From contig NC_086351.1 in NCBI RefSeq assembly GCF_036324505.1, positions 7,806,001 to 7,870,000 on the forward strand: DNA of 64,000 nt. Direction: 5' to 3'. Of the stretch, positions 1-11,400 are shown in pieces. The notes under the pieces were generated by a model. It did not search any database, was not told the DNA's origin, and worked only from the letters and a program-made list of their open reading frames with translations. Positions within the stretch are counted from its first letter, which is position 1; every line of letters starts with the position of its first letter. The stretch comes from Eleginops maclovinus (Eukaryota; Chordata; Actinopteri; Perciformes; Eleginopidae). Both the position numbers and the translations under genes were made by a program.

Positions 1-370
1 GGGGTTGGAAAGTGCGATTGTCTACATTTTCTAAACTGTTGAACAAACCAGAAGAAAAGTTTGAATGGATATTAATAAAAAGGAAAGCTTTAAAGAGGTG
101 GCTGTATTCAACAGGAGAGATTGTGTTTCAGATATGTTTTAAATATCAACATATTTATCATATATATATAAGACATATTTAAAAATGTCTTACATTTGTA
201 AATAATTCTCCTGCTACAAGTATTTCCAACTCGTCCTTGTGTACACGTCATTAAACACGTCATACGGTATGTAAATGCTGTGACCTTTATTTAATTCTGT
301 GTTATCCTCTTATCTGTTCAGCGAAATGACAAACACTGAAACTTCAAATCACATAGTGTTTTTAACTTAC
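1..370 (-). other. Intron 3 of the receptor gene (partial)
   Basis: AT-rich intronic sequence following the GTAAGT donor. The next exon is not in the window. I see nothing else in it. Confidence 0.6.
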
Positions 371-621
371 CCACATAACCCAGTCCCCACGGCTCACTGG
401 CATTCACTAAAACTCGATCAACACCCTGTTGACTGACTGTCGTGGTACAGTAAGTTTCAAGGTATGTAATTTCCTCAAACTGCTCCGAATGCACTACGCA
501 CCATGACTGAGGGGGTTTGACTTCACAGCTGCCATGAAACAGATTCTGGTAATAACTGCAACAGATAAACAGTGTGTTATATTCAGTAAAGCTCCCAGAG
601 CATTGCTCAAGGTCATACTTC
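371..621 (-). CDS. Receptor coding exon 3: second half of domain 1
   Basis: A TTTACAG acceptor precedes 621 and a strong GTAAGT donor follows 371. The 251-bp exon is entered in phase 2 (split arginine codon) and left in phase 1, the expected end of a cytokine-receptor domain. It encodes residues 57-140, with C64, C77, C78, C89, C98, C115 and W97. The rest of the gene is off the left edge. Confidence 0.72.
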
Positions 622-817
622 CTGTAAATCATTATCAATCAATCAATCAATCAATCAATCAGATTATTATTTTCACAAGTAATTAAATGATCTTAGACCT
701 CATGAATAAAAAAAAAAGTTTCCACACCCTGAAGTGTTTCCATCAAACCAAAGCAAGGAACTTAACAAGTGATGTCATAGGATTAATCTAAATGTCATGA
801 ATATTACTAAGAGCACA

Positions 818-878
<61 letters not shown>

Positions 879-1509
879 TTAAACGTATATAGCGCCTTTC
901 ATGGTACCCAAGGTCGCTTTACAAATAGTGTACTATATGTATGTATATCAGAGGGTAAAATGAACAGCGCTTTCTCAGACTATCATCTGGTAAAATATAG
1001 TAGTGCTTCAATAAATCTACAAACTTTAAATGCACCAACATGAATCATAATCATCAACCACCCTTAACACCCTGTACTGTACCTGCAGTTGACACTGAGA
1101 AGGACAGCGGATGGCGGCAAAGAACCCAAGCAGGAACAGTTCAGTGAGACCACAAAGTCTGTTGTGCAGCTGACATTGCACAAAGATGTGACTGCAAATA
1201 AAGTGTGGTAAGTGATTATTGCATTTACTATATATAAAATAGATGCTCGACATGCGTTTTAATTACTTGTCTTTCAAGGAAATCTGACTGAACTACAGAA
1301 ACTATTTTTCAATGAAAAGTTGGCCAAGGGCGCAACATCAAGCCAAACACCATGAAGAAGAGTAAAATAATAAGTTGATTCTAAATGTACAACATTATTT
1401 TGAGGACAATATCAATACATGAGAAAGATACCAATTAAGGCAACTTACCAACATGAGGAAACAAATTGAAGATCCACAGCAACAATAAGAGCAGGTGTTT
1501 AAGAGCCAT
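371..1509 (-). CDS. 5' part of a class I cytokine receptor gene (IL-2R beta / IL-21R-like), partial
   Basis: Three coding exons join as 1509-1449, 1191-1083 and 621-371 (140 complete codons plus one base), and the gene continues beyond the left edge. The product starts with a hydrophobic signal peptide (residues 1-20, a run of six leucines) followed by a cysteine-rich extracellular segment. C29 and C39 are separated by nine residues within a C-x-T-D-F pattern, and C89 and C98 form a C-x8-C pair with W97. Both patterns resemble domain 1 of gamma-chain-family receptors (IL-2R beta, IL-21R, IL-4R alpha). N-glycosylation sequons are at N26, N38 and N130. Splice phases are 1, 2, 1, the usual order for such receptors: signal peptide, split domain, domain boundary. 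The WSxWS box, membrane segment and cytoplasmic tail would lie outside the window. The exons and frame are seen directly; the family is inferred from cysteine spacing and exon phases; the subtype is uncertain. The W normally found two residues after the second cysteine is absent (C41 is there instead). Confidence 0.68.
633..661. repeat. (AATC)n microsatellite
   Basis: About seven tandem AATC/TCAA units, ten bases inside the intron from the exon 3 acceptor on the minus strand. Length changes here would alter the sequence just upstream of the acceptor. Confidence 0.9.
829..925. repeat. (TAA)n tract joined to a dispersed-repeat module
   Basis: About 16 TAA units (829-877) run into the module TATATAGCGCCTTTCATGG...GGTCGCTTTACA (about 885-922). 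Closely similar modules with an AT-rich microsatellite at one end are, from memory, common interspersed repeats in fish genomes, consistent with the 3' tail of a retroelement. The family name cannot be assigned without a repeat library. Confidence 0.55.
1083..1191 (-). CDS. Receptor coding exon 2: first half of domain 1
   Basis: A TTTGCAG acceptor precedes 1191 and a GTACAG donor follows 1083. The 109-bp exon enters in phase 1 and leaves in phase 2. It encodes residues 21-56 with cysteines at 25, 29, 39, 41 and 56. A longer open frame on the same strand (1253-1026) is out of phase with exon 1 and is not the coding frame. The donor is weaker than the others in this gene. Confidence 0.68.
1449..1509 (-). 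CDS. Receptor coding exon 1: signal peptide
   Basis: The ATG at 1509-1507 opens a 20-codon signal peptide with a lysine followed by a leucine-rich core, then a GTAAGT donor (exon ends at 1449, phase 1). An in-frame TAA at 1527-1525 lies just upstream, so this is the first usable ATG in the frame. The Kozak context is moderate (C at -3, G at +4). The exon is too short to show up as a long open frame. Confidence 0.72.
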
Positions 1510-1529
1510 GGGGAAAATCCACTGTTATC

Positions 1530-4500
1530 AGCCGCTGGTTAGACAGAATAAAACAGCATCTGAAACTAAATATGGACAAACTTGTTAGTAATGTGTAGTA
1601 AAGAACATTAAACTTTAAAGAAAATACATGTAGTCTTTCTGTGGGTTTCGTTGCTAGTTTGAGACAAAGGTTAGTTAATTATCTAATTCACAAACGGCTA
1701 AAAATCTGCCTACAAAAACATCATTAGCATTAAAATCAATAATTGAATATATTCATTAAAAAGCATCGACATTGACCGGTCAGAATTAAAAGCGAATAAA
1801 TAAATCATCTCTAAAACCAGCTGAAAATCTTATTAAATAACACATTTCTTTCACTATTCTTCATCCTCATGTTCAATAAAAATGACAAATCAACCATATC
1901 TTACCTAATTTATCCTTCCACCAAAACGTTCAGCAACTGAGTCACTGACACGCTTGAGTCTGTGTGAATGTTTCATGGAACAATGTCAGTGTCACTGTAA
2001 AGGCATCATCATTGGTGTCGTGACGAAGGATGTGGTTTCAGACCAATTGAGTGTTGTTTATGTAGATCCTTCCCACCACTTCCACGCTGCTATGAATATG
2101 CAAAAGCTAACCAGAAAAAAAGTCAACAGGAAACTGACATTATCTTCTATAAAAAATTCAGAAATATGGAGATATTTTACTTCAACAGTAACAGACTTTC
2201 ATTAACTGCATTAATCATAACAAAGGCACCCATTTGTTGAAATATGTTTGACCTTTTTCTCAAAACATAACTAATACATATTTCAGTACTCAGATATGTT
2301 TCAGTACTGAGATGATTCTGAATACCAACACCATAGATGTTCTTTGATACGCTTTGAAGACCCTAATCAGGGGGTTTCAGCAGTCGTTTGAAGCTAAATG
2401 AGTCACTATCATGCTGTAAAGCCACTAAGAGCTTAGTTTTAATATTTCAAATGCCTCTACATATTATTAACCTAAATCATTTAATACTGGACTTGGTTTC
2501 CAACAGGATTTAAAGTATTAAAAACCTTTTCTATGTGTATTTAAAATGCCATCTTAACTAGGACACACAATTACTTTTTTACAATTGGTGGGCAATTGTG
2601 GTATTCAAAGGTAGGTGTGCAGACATGTCTCACTTAATGTCACGGCAGCAGTATTAGTCAAAGCAAAATGCCATTTGACTAATACAAAATTAAACACAGC
2701 ATAGCACTTGTAGCTCTTAAACACGATTAGAATAATCTGAACAATAAATACTCGTGTAGCTTTTACTGTCACTGCAGAACAAGGAAATGGCTTTAAAACT
2801 TGTATTGACCTCCAGGTGCTGCACTGCAAAGCTGCAACTGTTAGACCATTAATCAGTATGTGATCAACAGAAATACAACTTGCAACTATTTTAATAATCA
2901 ATCAGTTGTTGAGATTATTTTACAAAAACAAATGCCAAACATTTGAGGATTTAGAACCTCACTGTTCTGTGACTGCAGGTTCGAATGAGTCAAATGGAGA
3001 GGATAAACTTCCCCTTGCAAATTAATAAAGTAACTGCATGTCATCCTGTAGTATTTCATAGTATTTTGTAACACTGGCTTGTAAGGTCATTATATTCTAG
3101 CTTTGTGGAGAGTCTTTGTGCACTCTAAACAATCTAAAACTAAATGTTGTACAAACGCTTCACTGCCAAGAGAGGTCGTTGTATTTGAGGTTTATTTTTC
3201 ACCTGCTGCAGTTCTTCTTCTTGTTATGATGTAGTTCTACAAACTGTAGAACATGCTCCAAACTAAATAACATTCAATGAATTGTGGTTCTTTAAACACT
3301 ATTATTTGTAACTTTTGAGACATCTAAAATACGAGGTAGAAAACACGGGTGTCCACAACATTAAACACAAGTGCAGGCAGATAAAGAGTGCAGATATAAC
3401 CCGACAGTCTTCTGCCAACACCATATTTTGAGGCCTTGTTTTAAAGCAGGAGGAATCAGTTTCTGTCATGGTTGCTCATTTCCTGTGTGAGTATAAGCAG
3501 ATGGCAACACATGTTGAATGTCACATTGTACTTTACAAATGAGGAAATGTTCAGATATAGCTCCTAGAAAACAGAAATATGGTGTGTAAGTTACAATACC
3601 TTAGTTCTTTAGATTCTGTCCCATGGTAACTAATCTTTAACCAAAGGGCTGGAGACATGAGTGCTAAGTGTGCCATCGTTGCACTCTGATTGAGGTGTTT
3701 CTGTTTCAAGGTACAGAGAGAGAAAGATGTTTCTGAACAAAGAGAGAACCTTGTCTTTCTGCGATGTGGGAGTGGGCCAACAGCCTTTCTGCAAAGATTG
3801 GATGTCAACAGCGATCAACATCTGATGAGAAGCGGATCTTACTCACAGTATTCCACAGTTTCTATTGTATTACTCCAGCAATAAAGCCCTAAACACACAA
3901 TATGTAGGTGAGTTTCTTGCCCCTATGGGTCTCTTAATCGAAACAATAACAAAAGATGGAAATTGGTGGTGGAAATTAGCATGGGATTGTGGTATTTGAA
4001 TCTTCTCCACAGTTGTTTTGATGATGTGCGAGGCGGCTCATCCCATTAAAATAACAATGAAGATGAAATATTTCTCAAATAAAAAATACATATATTCAAC
4101 GGTGCTTCCCGTTACAAGATAATGCGATATATGTATCTGGGGGATTCTTCTATACGTTTCCGGTTAATATTTATGAAAATATTAGTATTGGCAAAAGAAA
4201 ACAAATGCTGTTGAATCCTAATTACATTCATTCAGTAACAGGAATGAGCTGAAGCACAAAGTTACTGAAGCTTTCTTACTGGGGGACTCTGTGATGAAGT
4301 CTGCTCGTTTCCTTTTTACATTGTGGTCTCTCTTGATCAGAATCTCAGATATCTGAATCATCTCTTTAAAAAAATATATAGTTTTAATATACAATAGACT
4401 GTGGGTTGAGACTCGATTATAAATGGATCACATTAAGACAGTAAATCCATCACAGTCCTCTACAGTTTTAATGGCCACTTTTACTGCACTCAAAACAGCA

Positions 4501-7500
4501 ACCCCTTGTGCCGTTCTGTAATGTTGTGCCTTCAAGGGTAAGTTTTCATAATCTTACCAAAATCACCCTGGTGTTGGTTATTTCTCTGTAGTTTAAGTAA
4601 ACAAGTTAATTCATGGTGTATAAAATGGCAGGAGGTCTTATAAATCTGGCAGAGCTGATGTTATTGCTGCCGGATTTGGCACTCCCCCTGTAACTTTGGA
4701 CCAGGATGGTCATTATCTCCCCATAATCGCAGCGGTGTTAGTTATTCCCCTCTTGTTTAAACAAAAAGTATATTATGGGAGCTATAAATGTTTATTTTGC
4801 CATTTTGCTTTTTTTTTAAAGTATGATCCTAACCGCACCTTCGACGATGGATTCCTATTATACAAAATGTTCATAAAATAAAGTGGCAGAAGTAGACCTA
4901 CTTTAGAGTAAAGGTAGCAATTCCACAGTCCTGCATTTAAATCGTAACTGTAGTTAGCCTACAAAAGTATCAGCATCAAAATATAGGCTACTATAAATAC
5001 AAAAAGTAAAAGTAGGCCGACTCATTATTCAGAATTACCCATTTAATAATTAAGTATGTTATAATAATAGATTTTTCATGGATTACTGTACATGTTATTA
5101 GTGTTGGGTGTTAAAAGGTGGAGTTAATATATTTTGAGTTAATCTGAATCTGATAAATCCTAATTAAAGTTACAAGATGAATGTGTGTAGTGGAGGAAAA
5201 ACGATATTGAGTATAAAGTAGGCCTAGGCTGGTGTACCATAACATAAAATAAAAAGTACTTAAATGCAGCATTTGGTTGAATATACAAAGGCCTACTTAG
5301 TTACTTTTCAATACTGATGTAATACGATTTTGATAAAAATACTTACAGTTTAAAGGGCCATTGCACAGGAAGCAGTGATTTCCTGACTTAAGCGTCTGTT
5401 ACTAAGAGCATTTGAGGGACTGATCTTACAGGACGTAGTTAAAAGTTAACCTTTGTCACTGGTTACAGCAAATCAGGATGCCTTTTTTTAAATTACCGCC
5501 TTGTGTTGCAGCCTATTTAATGTGAAGGGGGGAAAAAGCAGATCGCTTGTGCAGATATTTATCAACTGAAAGAATGTGCAACTTCATTCAGAAATGTTTC
5601 CAAAATGAACTTGATCTAAAGGAAACACAATGGAATAAACCTTTAATTATTTTTTAGTTTAAATTGAAATGCAGGAAGTTTAAAGCAGTAAACCATTTGT
5701 ATACTTTGTTCAACTCAAACCTCAAAGAAAAGGTTTGTGATGTGGCAGGGGTGGTGAGGTGAAAATCTAGAGTATTAAAGTTTAATAAAAGGGGGACCGA
5801 CAACGCCACCTGGGGACTTGCACCCCAAGATATAAACCTTCAAAGATTTGGGCACAAGTTCGTACTGAGGGGCAGAGACGTGTTTTGTACAGAAAAGAAA
5901 CTTCTATTAATTATGAATAAAACAACAAAAGAAGCTAAGAAGAGGATGCTAAAAAGAGAAAATACAAAGTCATCACGTTGTAAACAATAGTACAGTTTAA
6001 TATCTTTATTACTAACAAAAGGTTTTAAAATCTTTATGTAAAAGCTGACATTTAAATCAAAACAGAAAAATAAACTAAACCTCGGTGAGATGAGGCCAGT
6101 TAATGGGTTCGCATACTACTTTGTGACACTCGGGTGCAACCAAATACTCACAGGTGCAGTCACAGCAAACCAGTCACAGCAAGTAGGTCACTCATTCGTG
6201 CTCCCCGGTGATCTCCACCACAGCAAACAGTGATATGGACTAGCCCTCCCCATATACTGGCACTCAGCTTGAATAGCAAACTAAGACTAAAAACTAAACC
6301 TAAACAAACAAGAAAATCCCAGCTGGCAAAAGGAACTAAACTAAACAAAACCAAAGTAACTATACAAAACTAAACTAAACAGCAATGAACAAAACAGCAG
6401 CAGGTAAACCACCATAGGAAGTCAGCAGACAACTGCACCACCGACCATGAGGACAGGGCCATGGGGAAGGATGATTGCAGCAGGTGCCATTTATACTCTC
6501 TCTAATTAGTGGGAGTGGTTCGGGGAGGAGTCAGGCCCTGAGCTGCTTTTCCCAGCACCCAGCTACACACACAAATGTATTGCCTTTTCTCTCATTGTGG
6601 GAATGAGAATAATTAAAGGCATTAAATCTAACTCGGTTCAGTGGTGCAGCTTAAGAAGCCACTTACAATAACGTGTACGTGCGTGAAAAAACAAACATAC
6701 TCTCTGTAGATGAAGAATGATTTCTAGTCATACATTCACTTCACAATAACCCCAAAACTAGGCTAAATTTTTAGCTATTTTGGGCTATAAATATTTACAA
6801 CTAAAAATATTTTCCTGAAATAGAAACGTCAGACTTTACTACTCTTTGCACCTTCTAGTTAACTGCCATTGCACCACCTGTAGGCCTACAGGTAAAACAG
6901 ATAAATAAATGGTGGTACATGATGTCTTAAAAATATGTTTGTGACACCAACATACTGAGCAGAGTTGGTCTTTGACTGCAGTATGTATTGTTTTTACCCA
7001 GCAATCGCACAACAATACGTAAAATGTATATTAGTAAGTCTGCAACTAAAATTACCAAAATCTGGACATAAGATTTAGTTTTTTTGATGTGTGGATTCTT
7101 CTATTCTATTCTTTATGTAAAAGTGTTCTGCAAAATACTTCAAACAGAGAATGAAATTCAAATATTACAACTTGAGTTGTGGAGTGCTGCTCTGCAGAGC
7201 ATATCATTGTTGACAGTAGGTAGCTTGTTCCTTTAGAGGGCAGTATAGATGGCAAAAAAAACATTTCAGTGTGGCAGCCTTGTGGGAGTTGGTAATTCCT
7301 GCTTGAATACATGTGCTTTCGAATGGAGTAACACATCTCTTCATCTGTTTGCATCATGCATCAATGCATTTGACCCAAAGACACAACAGGAATTTATGTC
7401 AAGGGATGAATTTAAGTTTTGCTGTACTTGGCACTTGGAGTAAGCAAGCAGATCCGGAAAAAAACAAACAAACCAACAAACTGAAACAAAAAGATAACTT

Positions 7501-7740
7501 CTTAGCATAGGTAAATATGCAAGAAAATTCACCATTTACAAAAAAATCAATTGCTTTAAAATTTGAGAAGTTTGAGAAATGTCAGGTGACACAGTAGTCC
7601 AGTAGAAGTTATGCAATAATCCACACTGTGTCACCTACTTGTTAGTTTGTGGTGAACAATAGAAGAGGAAAAACATTAATTATTAAGAGTGCACAAACAG
7701 TTACAACATGTACGCTTGTGACCTTTAGCCAGTTTTTTGT
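1530..7740. other. Intergenic, AT-rich, no gene seen
   Basis: No open frame here shows coding character, splice continuity or a recognisable motif. The stretch about 5740-6600 differs in texture, with tandem-like AAACTAAAC tracts around 6280-6390, and could be a degraded non-autonomous transposable element. I could not find its ends. Confidence 0.5.
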
Positions 7741-7764
7741 CATATCTCCGAGGGTGTTCCTAGC

Positions 7765-8420
7765 GGGTGCGGTGTAGTGTTGGGGGTGGGGGGGCTTTGC
7801 TCTTTAGTAGAGGTGGCTGAAACAGCTCTCCGCAGGTTGAGAAGGGGTTTTATCCCTCTCGAGGGCTGCAGGCTCTCGTGGAGTTGTTCTGTGAAGTGAC
7901 CCGCACAGTGAAGCAAAGTGGTGGAGGTGTCTTTACTGTGAGGGTGGCGAGGGCGGTGGTGCGGTCACATGTTCAGAGGTGGTGGTGATTGTGGGGATGA
8001 AGAAGTTGAGGGTGTGTGTGTGTGGGGGGGGGGGGGGGGGGAGTATTTTGGTTGTAGTGGGTAGATATGCAGTCTTGCAGCTGTGCGTGTGCTTGTCCAC
8101 GTCTGAGTGAATAAGGGGAGGAAGGGGCAGCGAGAAGGGGGGGACATTCAGGTTCAGAAGTGTTGAAGCATAAAATCTCTCTCTCTCTTTTTTCTCTTTC
8201 TCTGTCTCTGTCTATCTCCCCCCTCTGTTGCGAGGCCAGACGCAAAGCAACAGCAATTTGTGCGATTTCACAGCTCACTGGATCCCTAAAACTCTGACAG
8301 CCTTGCGCTGAGGTGGGGGGTAATGACGGAGGGGAGGGAGAGATGGAAGGAATGAGGAAGAGTTCAGGGATGGAGGGATGAAGTGGTGGAGGGGATGAAT
8401 GTAGAAGTGACAGCAAAAAC
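7765..8420. repeat. G-rich / pyrimidine-rich low-complexity region
   Basis: Strongly strand-asymmetric DNA: G runs at 7780-7800, (GT)n followed directly by a G tract of about 17 (8011-8041), a TC-rich tract (8175-8222), then a GGA-rich segment (8311-8400). Proline- and serine-rich open frames on the minus strand here are by-products of this composition. The tracts could form G-quadruplexes. Confidence 0.75.
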
Positions 8421-11400
8421 TAAAGATGGATAGATTTTAGGATGAGCAGAAGATGGGGAGCAGATGTTTTGATAAAACAGAGAGGCACTTGTTCTGATGA
8501 CCATAAGAAACATCCTTATCCTACTAGACATTGTTAATCATTGAACAAAGAAACCACAGATATCCATAGCATAACATGCTACAAGTACTAACAGGTAGGC
8601 CAACTCATACTGTTAAACTGCCATAAATACAAAGGCACTTGGAGAATGCAGACCTTCACCCAGGCCATTCCCTTAAGGGAAAAACAATGCATCTAACCAT
8701 CACTTAAATTGGATCCTCTCCAAAATGCGATGGGCTCTACCTTGGCCTGTGCTACGACATCCACCAAGTTATATGAAATATGCGATTTTCCATAATCCTG
8801 CTGACATTGTTTTGACAAATGTCTTTCTGCTATTTGTTGTGTTTATTTGCATTGCATCATCCATTACCCTGTATATGCCACCTGTATGTTACAAAAATAT
8901 GTTCCCTATACAAGTAAAAACATATTCTCTCACTGATTGTGTTACAGTATCAAGCATGTGATCATGTTGTAAAACACAAAACAAACGTGGTTAAGTGTAG
9001 GTAAAATAAATTGAGTTTTTTGGTTTAGTGAAAGTGTTCTCGATGTAAATGAAAATAAAAATGTTTTTATAAAAATATAAATGTTTCCTCGAAAAGTAAT
9101 TGTAAACTTACCTTATCGGAGACCAAACTGTTATCTGCAGACACCTCATTATGTAGTATTGCTTACTGAACTCAAGTATAACATTTACATAAAAAGAAGC
9201 CAGCAAAGACTATCATCAATGAGACACAGGTGAACACTCCACCGAGTTGCTATTTTGTTTTCACTTTCATCATTTGTAGAATACAGAAGTCTAAAACCAA
9301 CAAAGGTATGTATTTTTTTAGGAACCTAAATATTTGTTCACACTATGAGTTGTTTCTCTGATGAAGAAAAGACAATCTCATCTTCCTGGGACAAACGTAA
9401 AGCCTAAGCCTACCAAAGAAGGTACTAATAGAGAAAATAATTATCCCAACACCTAATCTCACATTTGGATTATTCTCAGAAGATATGTGAGGGTCTTTAC
9501 TGATTGAAAGTAATCTTGGATTGTGCCCCCTAGAGTGATTTAATCCATTCATTGTCCCTCGTGCCCCTTTCAGCCTTAAATGAAGCTCCATTTGGGTGGC
9601 CATTACTTTGACCAAGACATGACTTAAAGCTCTTTAAAAAAGGGTCACAACCTCCGAGGACCACCACCAACCTCAGAGGACCTTTCAGCAATCTCCATAT
9701 AAAGTGTTTATTTCCTATTTTGATTTAGATGTGTCATTCAAAATCTCCCACTCAGTGTTGTTGCCGGCGCCTCTTGACCTTGGTTTCCTATTTGAAAACC
9801 CACAGCAACCAAAGGGCGGCAGAGCATTGAGAGTGACAGGCTAATTTCCATGCTAAGGTCATTCAGAAATCTGACCATGCTCGGTGTCAAAGGACAGGAG
9901 GTAGCCCTCTCAGGAGCAGAGGGAAGATAGAGGGGCCGAGAAAGAGAAAGAAAGATGTAGTGCAGAGGAGATGAGATACCAGAGATACCAATTCAAAGAG
10001 TGGGTGAGTGCTCTTTTGATAAGAAATGTCACCTGAGTGCTTTGTTTTGGTTGAGGGGTCAAGAGAGGGTTTGAGAAGAGGGGGGGTCTGAGTGTGTGTT
10101 GGTTGGATCGGTGGGTATGTGAAGGGGGATCAGGACATCTGCGCAGGCTTTGAAGAGGTCAGCCACAGGACAGGAACCATTCTTAATCCCCCAGCTGGGC
10201 CTGCAAGAGAGGATTTGGACCTCTACTCGCCCTGCGCCCCTGCCCACAACAGTAGCTAATTGAGCTCCAGTGCTCTGACGCAGCACTTCCATGCAAAGCC
10301 CCGCATGCTTTCACAGGGCTTTGGAGTCTGACCAGGAAATCCTTTTTACTGTCTAACTGCTATTATTGACGATATCTGGCATGGGATTATCCACATCTTC
10401 TAGCACATGTTTGCATGTGTATTCCTTTTGCTGGAAAGATGGATAGACGTAGTGCTAGAAAATAGCTGTACCTTAACTACTGAACTTACAATTTTAAGGT
10501 AGAGTTCTTGAGTATTTTATAAATACATTGATATACATGTTGGTGTAAATTAAACCACCCTGCAGTATTGTTTATTTATTGTTAGCCCGACTTTTGTTCT
10601 GAAATGGTCCCTATTGCATAATGAGTAGCCCACTTTAACGTTCGGTACATAAGGCATAATTTGATGCTAATACATTTGTACACTTTTACTCAAGAAATGG
10701 TTCAAATGTTTTAAAACTGTAAAGCAAATGTAGTCGACACTGTTATATTTCTTTATTGTACTTAAGTAAGAAATGGGAATAAGCCAACTTTTTCCACCAC
10801 AAAGTGAACGCAGCACAACGGTTCATTAAAGGGCTCATATATCAGATCCTTTATTAGAATAAATCGGCTTCTTTTTTTAATGATAACAACACTAAGAGTT
10901 CTTATTTCATGGTGTGGATTAGCCATGCCACCAATAATTAAACCATCTACTCTCACATAACCCACCCTTTTTTTCGTGAGAGGTGTGTGACTCATGCATA
11001 ATGTATACATGCACCTACATGGTAACAGCTATTGCTGATTTTGCACAGCGACGCATAAATATTTTCAAAGTAATACAGAGCAAAAGTTTTTTATTCAAAA
11101 TTCAATCTGCTACTTTTTTTCATGAACCCACGTTAGATATTTTCAATGATAAGATGAAAGGAGGCGACTGGCCTTGAGCCCATGCTGTACTCAACATCTT
11201 TTCCCTGATCAGTGCCCCGCCCCTTGCTAAATGACATTACCATACAGGCTGAGAAGGGTCAAGTGAAGGTTCTCGCCCTGATCAGCCAACTGGAAAACTC
11301 ACAGTTTCAGAGGTCACGGATAAGCCGCCCTATTGGATGATTGGTCAGACAAATCAAATTAGCATCCCCTGGTGAGCCGCTCTTAAACTGCCACCCATGA

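Larger units (their letters stand above)
622..1082 (-). other. Intron 2 of the receptor gene, with repeats
   Basis: A 461-bp intron. It holds an (AATC)n tract next to the acceptor (about 633-661), a (TAA)n tract and a short interspersed-repeat module, described separately. Confidence 0.6.

Noticed and set aside
1026..1253. 75-codon frame over receptor exon 2
   Set aside because: Out of phase with the signal-peptide exon and exon 3; the correct frame is the one given by the splice junctions.
7973..8416. 147-codon minus-strand proline/serine-rich frame
   Set aside because: Translation of G-rich low-complexity sequence.
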